Source of the DNA: Hymenobacter telluris
GTDB lineage: Bacteria; Bacteroidota; Bacteroidia; Cytophagales; Hymenobacteraceae
Assembly (NCBI RefSeq): GCF_017313265.1
Contig: NZ_JAFLQZ010000002.1
Span: forward strand, 549,251 to 613,250
Direction of reading: 5' to 3'
Length of the DNA stretch: 64,000 nt
Position 1 is the stretch's first letter; each line of letters opens with the position of its first letter. Position numbers and translations under genes: made by a program. Under the pieces are notes generated by a model that was not told where the DNA came from, did not search any database, and saw only the letters and a list, made by a program, of their open reading frames with translations. Positions 51,960-59,492 of the stretch are shown here, piece by piece.

Positions 51960-52218
51960 TTATTGCCGGGTAAAGTTACTGTGAAAAATTGGGATGCAGA
52001 TTATCAGTAGGTTGTTTTAGTGCGAAGTTGGCTTGCGGCAAGCCGCCAAGGAGCCCAGCTGAAACAATTCGTGCGCAACTCAGCAAGGATTTATTCGGGG
52101 CGCCAATATGCCAGCCAGTAGGTTTTGCTGCTGCATCTGGAAAACCTCAACTGCCATTTCCGAGTTGAAAGAGCCGCTGTGCTAAGTAGCATGGCGTTTT
52201 TCTTTCAGATTCAATTTC

Positions 52219-53070
52219 ATGGCAACCAATAACAAAAACTGGTTTATCACCGGCGCCAGCACCGGTTTCGGCAAAGAGCTGGCCGAATACTGCCTCAGCA
52301 AAGGCGACAAAGTAGCCGCTACCTTCCGCAAGCAGGAACAAGCCGACGAATTCACCAAGAAAGCTGGTGCCAATGGGCGCGGCCTCATCTGCGAAGTAAC
52401 CGACGAGCAGCAGGTAAAGCAGGCTATTGCCGATGCCATTGGCGCGCTGGGTTACCTAGATGTGGTAGTGAACAATGCGGGGTACGGCTCCTTGGGCAGC
52501 ATCGAGGAAATTGATGCGGAGGAAGTGCACCGCCAGTTCAACGTGAATGTGTTCGGGCCGCTGCACGTGTTGCGGGCCGTACTGCCGCATCTGCGCGAGC
52601 GGAAAAGCGGCCACGTGCTCAACATTACCAGCATTGGCGGCCTGAAAACTTTCCCGGGCGTGGGCGTGTACAACGCCAGCAAGTTTGCGCTGGAAGCCAT
52701 TGGCGAAAGTCTGGCTCAACAAGTGAAGCCGCTTGGCATCAAGGTGACCAACATTGAGCCCAGTGGCTTCCGTACCGAATGGGCCGGCAACTCGGCGTCG
52801 TATGTGGATACCAAAATTGACGATTACCGGGCCACGGTAGGCGAAAACCTGAAAGGCATCCAGAGCTACAGCGGCAAGCAACCCGGCGACCCGCAGCGTG
52901 CCGCCAAAATCATGTTCGACGTGGTGCGCGAGGAGAATCCGCCGCTGCATTTGCCACTCGGTAAAGCCGCTGTGAAAGGGGCCCGTGACAAGTTTACGGC
53001 CTTGGTACAAGAGTTAGAAGCCGTAGCGGGATTAGGCGACTCAGCGGACTTTCCGGAAGAAAGCAAATAG
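52219..53070 (+). CDS. SDR-family oxidoreductase
   Basis: A 283-residue short-chain dehydrogenase. The cofactor motif TGASTGFGKELAEYCLSKG is at the N-terminus, NNAGYGSLG near residue 92, and the catalytic serine and YxxxK in NITSIGGLKTFPGVGVYNASKFALEAIG. A PG-type motif is replaced by NIEPSGFRTEW. It is related to oxidoreductases annotated as NAD(P)-dependent ketoreductases of unknown substrate. It has no operon partner; a terminator hairpin follows (53107-53143). Confidence 0.92.
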   Translation: MATNNKNWFITGASTGFGKELAEYCLSKGDKVAATFRKQEQADEFTKKAGANGRGLICEVTDEQQVKQAIADAIGALGYLDVVVNNAGYGSLGSIEEIDAEEVHRQFNVNVFGPLHVLRAVLPHLRERKSGHVLNITSIGGLKTFPGVGVYNASKFALEAIGESLAQQVKPLGIKVTNIEPSGFRTEWAGNSASYVDTKIDDYRATVGENLKGIQSYSGKQPGDPQRAAKIMFDVVREENPPLHLPLGKAAVKGARDKFTALVQELEAVAGLGDSADFPEESK

Positions 53071-53106
53071 CGCAACAACCCCATTTTTCGCTATTGCCAG
53101 TGCTTC

Positions 53107-53143
53107 ACTACGAGCCGTTTCCTCTCAGGGAACGGCTCGTAGT
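53107..53143 (+). terminator. SDR gene terminator
   Basis: A 16-bp stem with one mismatch (ACTACGAGCCGTTTCC paired with GGGAACGGCTCGTAGT), followed by TGTTTGT, 36 bases after the SDR stop. Confidence 0.75.
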
Positions 53144-53282
53144 TGTTTGTGGTACCACCTAATAACCCGAATGCGGACCGGCAGTCGGGCGGCCACCCAA
53201 AACATAACGGAGCTGCGCCGCCTGCCGCCCGGCAACCTGTGTATCTTGCCACGCAGTTACTCACTTGTTCAGCTACTCTATT

Positions 53283-54122
53283 GTGCCCCTTTCCGCCAAC
53301 GACCTCCACGTAACTTCCTGGGCCGATTTGCAACAGGCACTGTTCCGCGACACCTGGGACGGGCGTATCGGGCGTTTCCGCTCACCGTTTGTATACCGGG
53401 GGTTACGCTCGTCCAACTGGCTACTAACCACTAGTTTGCAACGCTTAGGTGGTGAGTACGGCCAATTGGAAAACCACTTGCTGCGCAATTTTCGCAAGTA
53501 CGGGCGCGACTTCAGCCAGCCAGGTGCTTCGGTCTGGAACTGGCTGGCGCTGGCGCAGCACCACGGTCTGCCCACCCGCCTCCTCGACTGGACCTACTCA
53601 CCCTACGTGGCCCTGCATTTCGCCACCGACGACCTAGAGGCCTACGGTGAAGATGGGGTTATCTGGGCCATCAACTATGTATTAGCGGCTGAGTCGTTGC
53701 CGCCCAGCTTGCGCGAAGCGCTGCGGGCTGAAGGCTCTAATGTATTTACCCCGGAGTTGTTGGAGCCGCTTTGTAATACACTACGTGAATTAGAATTACT
53801 GCGCGACGAGCAATTCCTGTTATTTCTGGAGCCGCCTTCCCTTGATGCGCGCATTGTACATCAGTACGCGCTGTTTTCGCTGATGAACACCGCCAAAGCA
53901 ACGCTGCATGAGTGGCTGGAGCAGCACCCGGAGCTGTATTTCCGCATTATTATTCCGGCGCATTTGAAGTGGGAAATCCGGGACAAGCTCGACCAGGCCA
54001 ACATCACCGAACGGGTGCTCTTCCCCGGCCTCGGCGGCCTCAGCCGCTGGCTGCACCGCCACTATACGCCCACCCCCGGCCAAACCGCCACCGATTTGGA
54101 GGACGACCAAATTCCGGGGTAG
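53283..54122 (+). CDS. FRG-domain protein
   Basis: About 279 residues from a GTG at 53283 (MPLSANDLHVTSWADLQQAL); a TTG at 53265 is an alternative, and no in-frame ATG precedes the domain. The FRG signature appears as SPFVYRGLRSSNWLLTTSLQR, followed by WNWLALAQHHGLPTRLLDWTYSPYVALHFATDD, the other conserved block of the family. The biochemical role is not settled. FRG proteins are often found near mobile or defence genes, but here the neighbours are metabolic. Length and both blocks indicate an intact domain. Confidence 0.85.
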   Translation: MPLSANDLHVTSWADLQQALFRDTWDGRIGRFRSPFVYRGLRSSNWLLTTSLQRLGGEYGQLENHLLRNFRKYGRDFSQPGASVWNWLALAQHHGLPTRLLDWTYSPYVALHFATDDLEAYGEDGVIWAINYVLAAESLPPSLREALRAEGSNVFTPELLEPLCNTLRELELLRDEQFLLFLEPPSLDARIVHQYALFSLMNTAKATLHEWLEQHPELYFRIIIPAHLKWEIRDKLDQANITERVLFPGLGGLSRWLHRHYTPTPGQTATDLEDDQIPG

Positions 54123-54200
54123 CGTAGAGCGTAGCTGGCTGATGCGTTTTTGCACAACTACCTGCCGGATATTGGGTGCCGGCAAACACCACGACTTGCC

Positions 54201-54208
54201 TATCTTTG
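54201..54208 (+). promoter_or_regulatory. Putative -7 element (TATCTTTG) for the NifU-family gene
   Basis: An exact TAnnTTTG match 28 bases before an in-frame ATG at 54237 and 88 before ATG 54297. The usual -33 TTG is not at ideal spacing. Confidence 0.45.
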
Positions 54209-54296
54209 CAACTAATCCCGCCTTGCGCGGTTTTATATGTCAGACCGGAACCGAAACCGGCTGACTTTCTCCCGCTTGTCTCCAAGTCTTTCAAAC

Positions 54297-54923
54297 ATGG
54301 CTGAACAACTCACTGCCCCCGCTGCGCCGGTTTCAATCTACGCCGAAGCCAGCCCCAACCCCGAATCCATGAAGTTTGTGCTCAACTCCCAGCTGCTGGC
54401 TGACGGGGTGAGCGTGGACTATCCGAATGTAGAAGCCGCTGCAAACTCGCCGCTGGCTCAGGAGCTATTCAACTTCGATTATGTAGGCCGCGTGTTCATT
54501 GCGCAGAACTTCGTAACCATCACCAAAACCTCTGATTTGCAGTGGGCGCACCTCATTCCGGAGCTGCGTACCTTCCTCAAGTCGTACATTGAGGCTGCGG
54601 GGCCTATCTTCCTGGTTGACCCCGCCGCCGAGCAGAAAGCCGCCCAGCAAGCCGCCGCCACCGGCGACTCGTCGGAAGCCGACCAGCAAACCAGCCAGAA
54701 AATCATCGACCTGCTCGATAACTACGTGCGCCCCGCCGTGGAGCAGGATGGTGGCAACATCACCTTCAAAAGCTACCAGGACGGCATCGTGACGGTAAAC
54801 CTGCAAGGTTCGTGCTCGGGCTGCCCATCGGCCACTGTTACGCTGAAATCAGGCATTGAGAACCTGCTCAAGCGCATGGTGCCCGAAGTGAAAGAAGTAG
54901 TTGCTGAAGGCGTAACCATCTAA
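54297..54923 (+). CDS. NifU-family Fe-S cluster scaffold/carrier
   Basis: A 208-residue protein from ATG 54297 (MAEQLTAPAAPVSIYAEASPNPESMKF). ATG 54237 would add 20 residues and is nearer the -7 box, so the start is not certain. The Nfu_N domain covers about 14-100 (SPNPESMKFVLNSQLL, LFNFDYVGRVFIAQNFVTITK). The C-terminal NifU domain (about 135-205) has LLDNYVRPAVEQDGGNITF and the cluster-binding CxxC in GSCSGCPSATVTLK. It should carry [4Fe-4S] clusters to target apoproteins. Confidence 0.93.
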   Translation: MAEQLTAPAAPVSIYAEASPNPESMKFVLNSQLLADGVSVDYPNVEAAANSPLAQELFNFDYVGRVFIAQNFVTITKTSDLQWAHLIPELRTFLKSYIEAAGPIFLVDPAAEQKAAQQAAATGDSSEADQQTSQKIIDLLDNYVRPAVEQDGGNITFKSYQDGIVTVNLQGSCSGCPSATVTLKSGIENLLKRMVPEVKEVVAEGVTI

Positions 54924-54961
54924 CTTAGAGCTGCTCAAGCCTTGGCTTTGAAATGAAATCG

Positions 54962-54992
54962 AAAAGCCCGCTGGTAGAACCGGCGGGCTTTT
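54962..54992. terminator. Bidirectional terminator
   Basis: A 13-bp stem with one mismatch (AAAAGCCCGCTGG/CCGGCGGGCTTTT), 38 bases after the NifU stop and before the convergent DUF5777 gene. Confidence 0.8.
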
Positions 54993-55065
54993 CTTATTTC
55001 TGCAAGCCGGCCTGACTGGCCCGTCTGCAACCTGGGCGCGGCAGCATGGCTTACAGAAACATCAG

Positions 55066-55971
55066 CTACTCCTGACTGCGTAGCTGGAAAGCGCGGGAAA
55101 TATTGAAGCCGAAATAGATGTCGCCATCGAAAAAATTGCCGGTGGTTTGCGGCACAAAAAACTTCTCAATCATACCCTGCGAGTTGGTGAAATGGAGCTG
55201 AAACACGTGTCCGCCAGTTTCTATGTCGAAGCCCAAGGCCAGAGAGTTGCGGTAATCGTCGGCGGTATTGCCGGGTAGCAGGTAGTAATATTCGGCCGTG
55301 AGGGCGAGGCGTTTGGTGAGTTTCTGCCGGCCGGCGGCCCCAATGGCGTACACGTTGTTTTCGTCGCGCCGCAAGTCTACATAGTTGCGGTGGATGAGTG
55401 TAGGCATAAGCTGCACCGACAGGTTAGAGCTGAACTTGCGGGCCAGCAGCGCCTGGTAGGAGTAGGTGAAGCGCGAGGTAGTGGAGCGCTCCGGCTCGGG
55501 CTGAAACTTAAGCGTACTCACGGCCGTGGTAGCCAGTAGCGTCACGGAAACGGGCATGGGGCGCGGGCCGCTGCTCTGGCGCAATGCTTTGTATTTCACG
55601 AAGCCATCATAGGTTTTTTCCAAGGAGCTGCGCCCGATGCCTACCGCCAGCTGGTCGTTGAGGCCATATTCCAGCCCCAGCCGGATGGTGGCTTGGTCGA
55701 GGCCGAAAAACTCGTAGGCGCCACTGTTGAGCGTGCCGAAGCGGTGCGAAATAAGGAACAGCATGCTGCCCTTGCCCGGCGTCTCGATGGAGTGCCCATT
55801 GATGACGCGCGTGCCTTTGAACGTGGCCGTTACGTACTCGCGGCGCAGGCTGTCGGTGGTTTGGGTTTCCAGCTGATTCAGCAAATCCTGCGCCTGCACA
55901 TGCGAGGCCGCTAGCGTGCAGGCGGTTGCTAAGAAACCCGCCGCGCGTCGAAAAGATAGAAGTGAAGGCAT
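55066..55971 (-). CDS. DUF5777 family outer-membrane beta-barrel protein
   Basis: A 301-residue protein with a signal peptide (residues 1-27, ending ASHVQA). The barrel region has ATFKGTRVINGHSIETPGKG, FLISHRFGTLNSGAYEFFGLDQATIRLGLEYGL, LTAEYYYLLPGN and a C-terminal HVFQLHFTNSQGMIEKFFVPQT, all DUF5777 marks. The barrel is thought to sit in the outer membrane. In Bacteroidota it commonly follows YceI and a c-type cytochrome, as here, suggesting a role in an envelope redox or lipid-handling system. It is separated from YceI by palindrome K. Confidence 0.88.
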   Translation of the reverse strand: MPSLLSFRRAAGFLATACTLAASHVQAQDLLNQLETQTTDSLRREYVTATFKGTRVINGHSIETPGKGSMLFLISHRFGTLNSGAYEFFGLDQATIRLGLEYGLNDQLAVGIGRSSLEKTYDGFVKYKALRQSSGPRPMPVSVTLLATTAVSTLKFQPEPERSTTSRFTYSYQALLARKFSSNLSVQLMPTLIHRNYVDLRRDENNVYAIGAAGRQKLTKRLALTAEYYYLLPGNTADDYRNSLALGFDIETGGHVFQLHFTNSQGMIEKFFVPQTTGNFFDGDIYFGFNISRAFQLRSQE

Positions 55972-56002
55972 ACGAAAGAGGAATTAGGGCTTGGTACTAC
56001 CT

Positions 56003-56126
56003 AAAGCGGTTTTGGCGGTAGGGGCGGGGCTGGCCCCCGCCCGTCGTCGAACGAAATCGGTGAAACGGCGCCGGCGTCGGGGTGCTGGCGGGGGCCAGCC
56101 CCGCCAGCACCCCGACCCGGAAACCG
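56003..56126. repeat. GC-rich compound palindrome K between DUF5777 and YceI genes
   Basis: An 18-bp perfect hairpin (56076-56093 with 56099-56116, 5-base loop) is nested in a larger inverted repeat: GGCGGGGCTGGCCCCCGCC at about 56024-56042 pairs with the complement at about 56087-56105, and flanking AAAGCGGTTT pairs with AAACCGCT. It can fold in two mutually exclusive ways. It looks like a dispersed element and lies within an operon. Confidence 0.75.
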
Positions 56127-56206
56127 CTCTGGTAATGCTCGAAGCTTCGGTGGCGTAGTTTAAACAGCAAAGCATCCATCAGGCGCCACGTATTAAGCGC
56201 TGAGGA

Positions 56207-56767
56207 TTATGGAGTTGGCTCGCAGGCCAGGTTCACGGTGACATCAACGGACTTGGCAATCTGGTTGCGCACCAGCAGGGGAATCTCGATGTTGTAATCG
56301 GCGGGTGCTACGGCAAACTTCGACTTGACCACCAGGCGGTTGCCTTGCTTTTCCAGCGTACCAGGCACTCTCACCCGCTTGGTCACGCCATGAATGGTTA
56401 GGTCGCCTTCCACTTGCACGGCTTGCGAGCCAGCAGGGGTGAGGCTGGCGGCGGTCCAGTTCACCAGCTTGCCGCTGAACGTTGCCTTCGGGTACTTCTC
56501 CGACTCCACGTAATTCTCGTTGAAGTGCTCCTGCATCAACGACTTAGGAAACTTAAACGACTTCATGGGTACCGTAAACGCCACCTGCCCCGACGCCACA
56601 TCCACGGCCGCGCCCACCTGTTGGTTCACCGCCTGAATGTCTTCAATTGGCGTAGCTGAAAAGAACGTAATGCTGCCAGTACGGGTCAGAAACTTGCTTT
56701 GTGCCCACGAGGGCAAGCCCGGCAGGCAGCTCAACAGGACCGCCACTGCAAAAACCTTGATTTTCAT
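56207..56767 (-). CDS. YceI-family periplasmic protein
   Basis: A 186-residue protein. ATG at 56767 gives a signal peptide (MKIKVFAVAVLLSCLPGLPSWA). The lipocalin-like YceI domain has TRTGSITFFSATPIEDIQAVN, GQVAFTVPMKSFKFPKSLMQEHFNENYVESEKYPKATFSG and VEGDLTIHGVTKRVRVPGTL. YceI proteins bind isoprenoid quinone or polyprenyl lipids. The gene starts 16 bases after the cytochrome stop and is the middle gene of the three-gene operon. Confidence 0.92.
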   Translation of the reverse strand: MKIKVFAVAVLLSCLPGLPSWAQSKFLTRTGSITFFSATPIEDIQAVNQQVGAAVDVASGQVAFTVPMKSFKFPKSLMQEHFNENYVESEKYPKATFSGKLVNWTAASLTPAGSQAVQVEGDLTIHGVTKRVRVPGTLEKQGNRLVVKSKFAVAPADYNIEIPLLVRNQIAKSVDVTVNLACEPTP

Positions 56768-56783
56768 ACCTGAAGCAGTAGCA

Positions 56784-57155
56784 TTAGTTGTTGAGAGCCC
56801 CATCTGTCACCCATTTGCGCACCTGGCTGATGTCGCACTCCGGTAGTTTGCTGCCGCCCTGGGGCATGGCCCGAAAACCGGCCTCGTGGTTGATGGAACC
56901 CACCAAACGGCCATTTAAAGCCACTGTCCGGACGGTAGCGTAGGTGCTCAGGTTCACGCCGCCGCTGGCGAAATTGCTGTTGTGGCAGGAGGTGCAGCTT
57001 TTCTGAAGCAAGGGCGCCACCGTGAGGGCATACGTGACGTTGGCGGTGTTGCAGGCGGGGGTAGGCGTAGGGCTGGCTTGGTCCTCGCCGTTTTCGGAGG
57101 CGCAAGCCAGCAGCAGCAAGCCGAAGCCTAGTAATGGTAGAAGTTTGATGTTCAT
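56784..57155 (-). CDS. Small c-type cytochrome lipoprotein
   Basis: A 123-residue lipoprotein: signal peptide with lipobox LLLAC (Cys 18). A Pro/Thr linker leads to the haem site LLQKSCTSCHNSNFASGGVNL (CxxCH). The later part has NHEAGFRAMPQGGSKLPECDISQVRKWVTDGA, with a candidate distal methionine in AMPQGG. It resembles single-haem domains of the planctomycete/cytochrome c type. It opens the cytochrome-YceI-DUF5777 operon and may deliver electrons to, or sense redox for, the envelope partners. Confidence 0.9.
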   Translation of the reverse strand: MNIKLLPLLGFGLLLLACASENGEDQASPTPTPACNTANVTYALTVAPLLQKSCTSCHNSNFASGGVNLSTYATVRTVALNGRLVGSINHEAGFRAMPQGGSKLPECDISQVRKWVTDGALNN

Positions 57156-57322
57156 AGGAAACCTGGTTTAGATAGAGACCCGCAGGAGAGTAAGGGTAAG
57201 CGCCGTGATGCGCAATACAACCGACGTTTTGCTGGTATTGAGCAAGCAAGCAGCTACCTGGTGCTGCTGAGTTAGAGAGCAGAACCGGGGAAAGTTGTAG
57301 GAGAAGCCAGTAGGAAGTGCGG

Positions 57323-58738
57323 CTACCGCAACAGGCCGTATTTGATAGAGAAAGAAACCCCGGCACTACTTAGCCGGACTTTACCGGCGCCCACGCTGCC
57401 CAGCGGGAGCTGTAAGAAGGGCTCAACCTGCCCCGACCAGCGGCTGCCGAATGGCCGCTCCAAACCCGCAGATGCCGTAAATAGGCCAAACGCATAGTTG
57501 GACCCATTCACGACCTGGGCCGCCGCTGTCCGGTTTTGCCCATTTACTTGATAATCATAGGCGTACCGCTCGTGGCGCATGAGCAGGGAAGTGAAGCCTG
57601 TGCTGGCAAACACGGTGTAAGTTGGCTGGCGTACTACATCGTAGCGTAAATCCAGCGGAATTTCGGTGATACGGCAGTTGGCGTACACTTCGTAAGTACC
57701 AGGGCGCCAGTTCCAAGCAGGCTGGGGGGTGTAATCGGAGCTGGCGGCGGCATAGCGCTTCACGCTCCGGACTAAACCAGACCGTACGCGGAGCCGGGGA
57801 GTCAGCCGGTACTCCAGGGTTAGCCCTAAGTTGCCGCCAAGCTGAGCCGTATTGAGTGTGCGAACCGCACTCCAGGCAGGAGCGCCTATTACCCCCACCA
57901 CCACTCTATAGAAGGGAACTGCGGGTGTGTCTTGCTGATTAACAATAGAATCAGTTGTTGTTGGCGCCGACGTTACCAATGTCAAGGAGTCCTGACGAAG
58001 AAGCGGCAGAACCAATGGCCGCTTGAAATGCTGTGCTAGGTCTAGCGGCTGAGATTCTAGCAGCGCCCATTCCGTTGTCGGTGGTGGTGCCTGCGTAAGT
58101 GGTGTAGCAGCCAAAACTGATGCGCTGGTAGGGTTTTCGACTGTTAGCCCGGTGGGTTGTAGTTCAGCTCGGTTACCTACGGGTGCATAGCGCCGCTTAG
58201 TGGCAGCGGTGATAATCGGCCGGCGTTTTAGGGCCAGAATAGCTGCCCTGTGGCCCGGAAACGCTGCCTTCGGCTCCGCAACCAACGGCAACGTGGTAGT
58301 AGAACCTGTCGGTTGAGCTGGTCTTGTAAGTGCTGCAACTGAAGTTGATGCGGCAACACCAGGTGCCGAACTGGCTGTAGCCAAAGGGGCCTTGCCCGGT
58401 GCTGCGGCCCTGGGCTGAGGTTGGTTGAAAGTTGCTGGCGCCGAGTTGGCTTGTGAGGTGGCGTCGGCTAAAGCACTATTAGTAATGCGTGGAGCAACTT
58501 CCGTAGTTGGATTTACGGCTCGATAACCCTGCCACAACAGCACCAACAACGCTACAATGGCCACTTCCAGCCCAAAAAACCGCCATATCCGCTGCCGCAC
58601 CAGCCGCTCGGTGGCTGCTTTGCGCAGCTTATCTTCCATGCGTAGCCAATTGCCCAGAGGAATTTCCTCGGGGTACGCCTCGGCGCTGCGCCGGACTAGC
58701 TCGTCCAGCTCTTCATCCGACATATCTGGCGTAGGCAT
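57323..58738 (-). CDS. Putative dual-membrane anti-sigma protein (IM helix plus C-terminal OM beta-barrel)
   Basis: A 471-residue protein from ATG 58738. Residues 1-50 are cytosolic and helical (SDEELDELVRRSAEAYPEEIPLGNWLRMEDKL). One membrane helix spans about 53-70. A long disordered Pro/Ala/Thr linker spans about 80-280. The C-terminal ~190 residues form alternating strands (NLGLTLEYRLTPRLRVRSGLV, ITEIPLDLRYDV, SAGVSFSIKYGLL) like a porin-type outer-membrane barrel. Its start overlaps the ECF sigma gene by 26 bases. The layout matches the dual-membrane-spanning anti-sigma (Dma) proteins described in Bacteroides. No classical signal peptide is present, as expected for that topology. Confidence 0.78.
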   Translation of the reverse strand: MPTPDMSDEELDELVRRSAEAYPEEIPLGNWLRMEDKLRKAATERLVRQRIWRFFGLEVAIVALLVLLWQGYRAVNPTTEVAPRITNSALADATSQANSAPATFNQPQPRAAAPGKAPLATASSAPGVAASTSVAALTRPAQPTGSTTTLPLVAEPKAAFPGHRAAILALKRRPIITAATKRRYAPVGNRAELQPTGLTVENPTSASVLAATPLTQAPPPTTEWALLESQPLDLAQHFKRPLVLPLLRQDSLTLVTSAPTTTDSIVNQQDTPAVPFYRVVVGVIGAPAWSAVRTLNTAQLGGNLGLTLEYRLTPRLRVRSGLVRSVKRYAAASSDYTPQPAWNWRPGTYEVYANCRITEIPLDLRYDVVRQPTYTVFASTGFTSLLMRHERYAYDYQVNGQNRTAAAQVVNGSNYAFGLFTASAGLERPFGSRWSGQVEPFLQLPLGSVGAGKVRLSSAGVSFSIKYGLLR

Positions 58739-59312
58739 GGTGTTTATTTTTTTTAAGCAACGTTTTAAGGTGCTCGCGCGCCTTAAATAAATTCGACTTG
58801 GACGCCCCCACTGAAATCCCCAACTGCGTGGCAATTTCCTCGTGGGTGTAGCCGTCGACGACGTACATGTTGAACACAGCCCGGTAGGCTGGCGTGAGCT
58901 GCCCAATCAAGTGCAGCAATTCCTCGAACGACAACGCATCAAGGGGCGAATGGCTACTATCGGCGTGAGAGTTGGGCACTGAATCCAGGTCGGTTTGAAA
59001 CGTGTGCCGAGAGTTGGCCCGAAACCGGTCGATGGCCGTGTGTACCATCACCTTCCGAATCCAGCCGCGCAGGGAACCGGCCAAGTCAGCATGCAAACCA
59101 GTATCGAAGCGGGCTACATCCTGAAAAATCTTCATGAAACCGTCGTTTACCACTTCCAGCGCCACATCCCGGTCGTGGAGGTAACGCAGGCACACGCTCA
59201 GCCCGTAGCTGTAGTAGAGCATGTACAGCCGTCGTTGCGAAGCCTGCTCCAGCCGTTGGCAGCCAGCCAGGATATTGGTAAGTAGCGCAGAATCCAGTTC
59301 GGGGCTAGCCAC
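58713..59312 (-). CDS. ECF-type RNA polymerase sigma factor
   Basis: A 199-residue sigma-70 family factor. Region 2: RLYMLYYSYGLSVCLRYLHDRDVALEVVNDGFMKIFQDV. Region 4: LTPAYRAVFNMYVVDGYTHEEIATQLGISVGASKSNLFKAREHLK (HTH). It overlaps the downstream Dma-like gene by 26 bases, implying translational coupling and a sigma/anti-sigma pair. The C-terminus is lysine-rich (LKKNKHHAYARYVG). The target promoter is unknown. Confidence 0.93.
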   Translation of the reverse strand: MASPELDSALLTNILAGCQRLEQASQRRLYMLYYSYGLSVCLRYLHDRDVALEVVNDGFMKIFQDVARFDTGLHADLAGSLRGWIRKVMVHTAIDRFRANSRHTFQTDLDSVPNSHADSSHSPLDALSFEELLHLIGQLTPAYRAVFNMYVVDGYTHEEIATQLGISVGASKSNLFKAREHLKTLLKKNKHHAYARYVG

Positions 59313-59441
59313 GGCAGCAGGGGAGAAGATTCAATAGGCCACTCGCAGACCAGCAGAAAATGGTTGCCTGCTTTTGATAAAATATATGAAAAATAAAGTG
59401 GAGCTAACAGGATAGAGACGCGCTTCCCTTGCACGCAAAAA

Positions 59442-59469
59442 AAGAGCCCGACCAATTGGCCGGGCTCTT
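59442..59469 (-). terminator. secDF terminator
   Basis: A 12-bp stem with one mismatch (AAGAGCCCGACC/GGCCGGGCTCTT) and a tetraloop after the secDF stop; a T-run follows on the minus strand. Confidence 0.85.
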
Positions 59470-59492
59470 CCTTGGAAACCAGTAAGCTAGTA

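Noticed and set aside
55997..56179. 60-residue minus-strand frame over palindrome K
   Set aside because: A product of the palindromic repeat, not supported as a gene.
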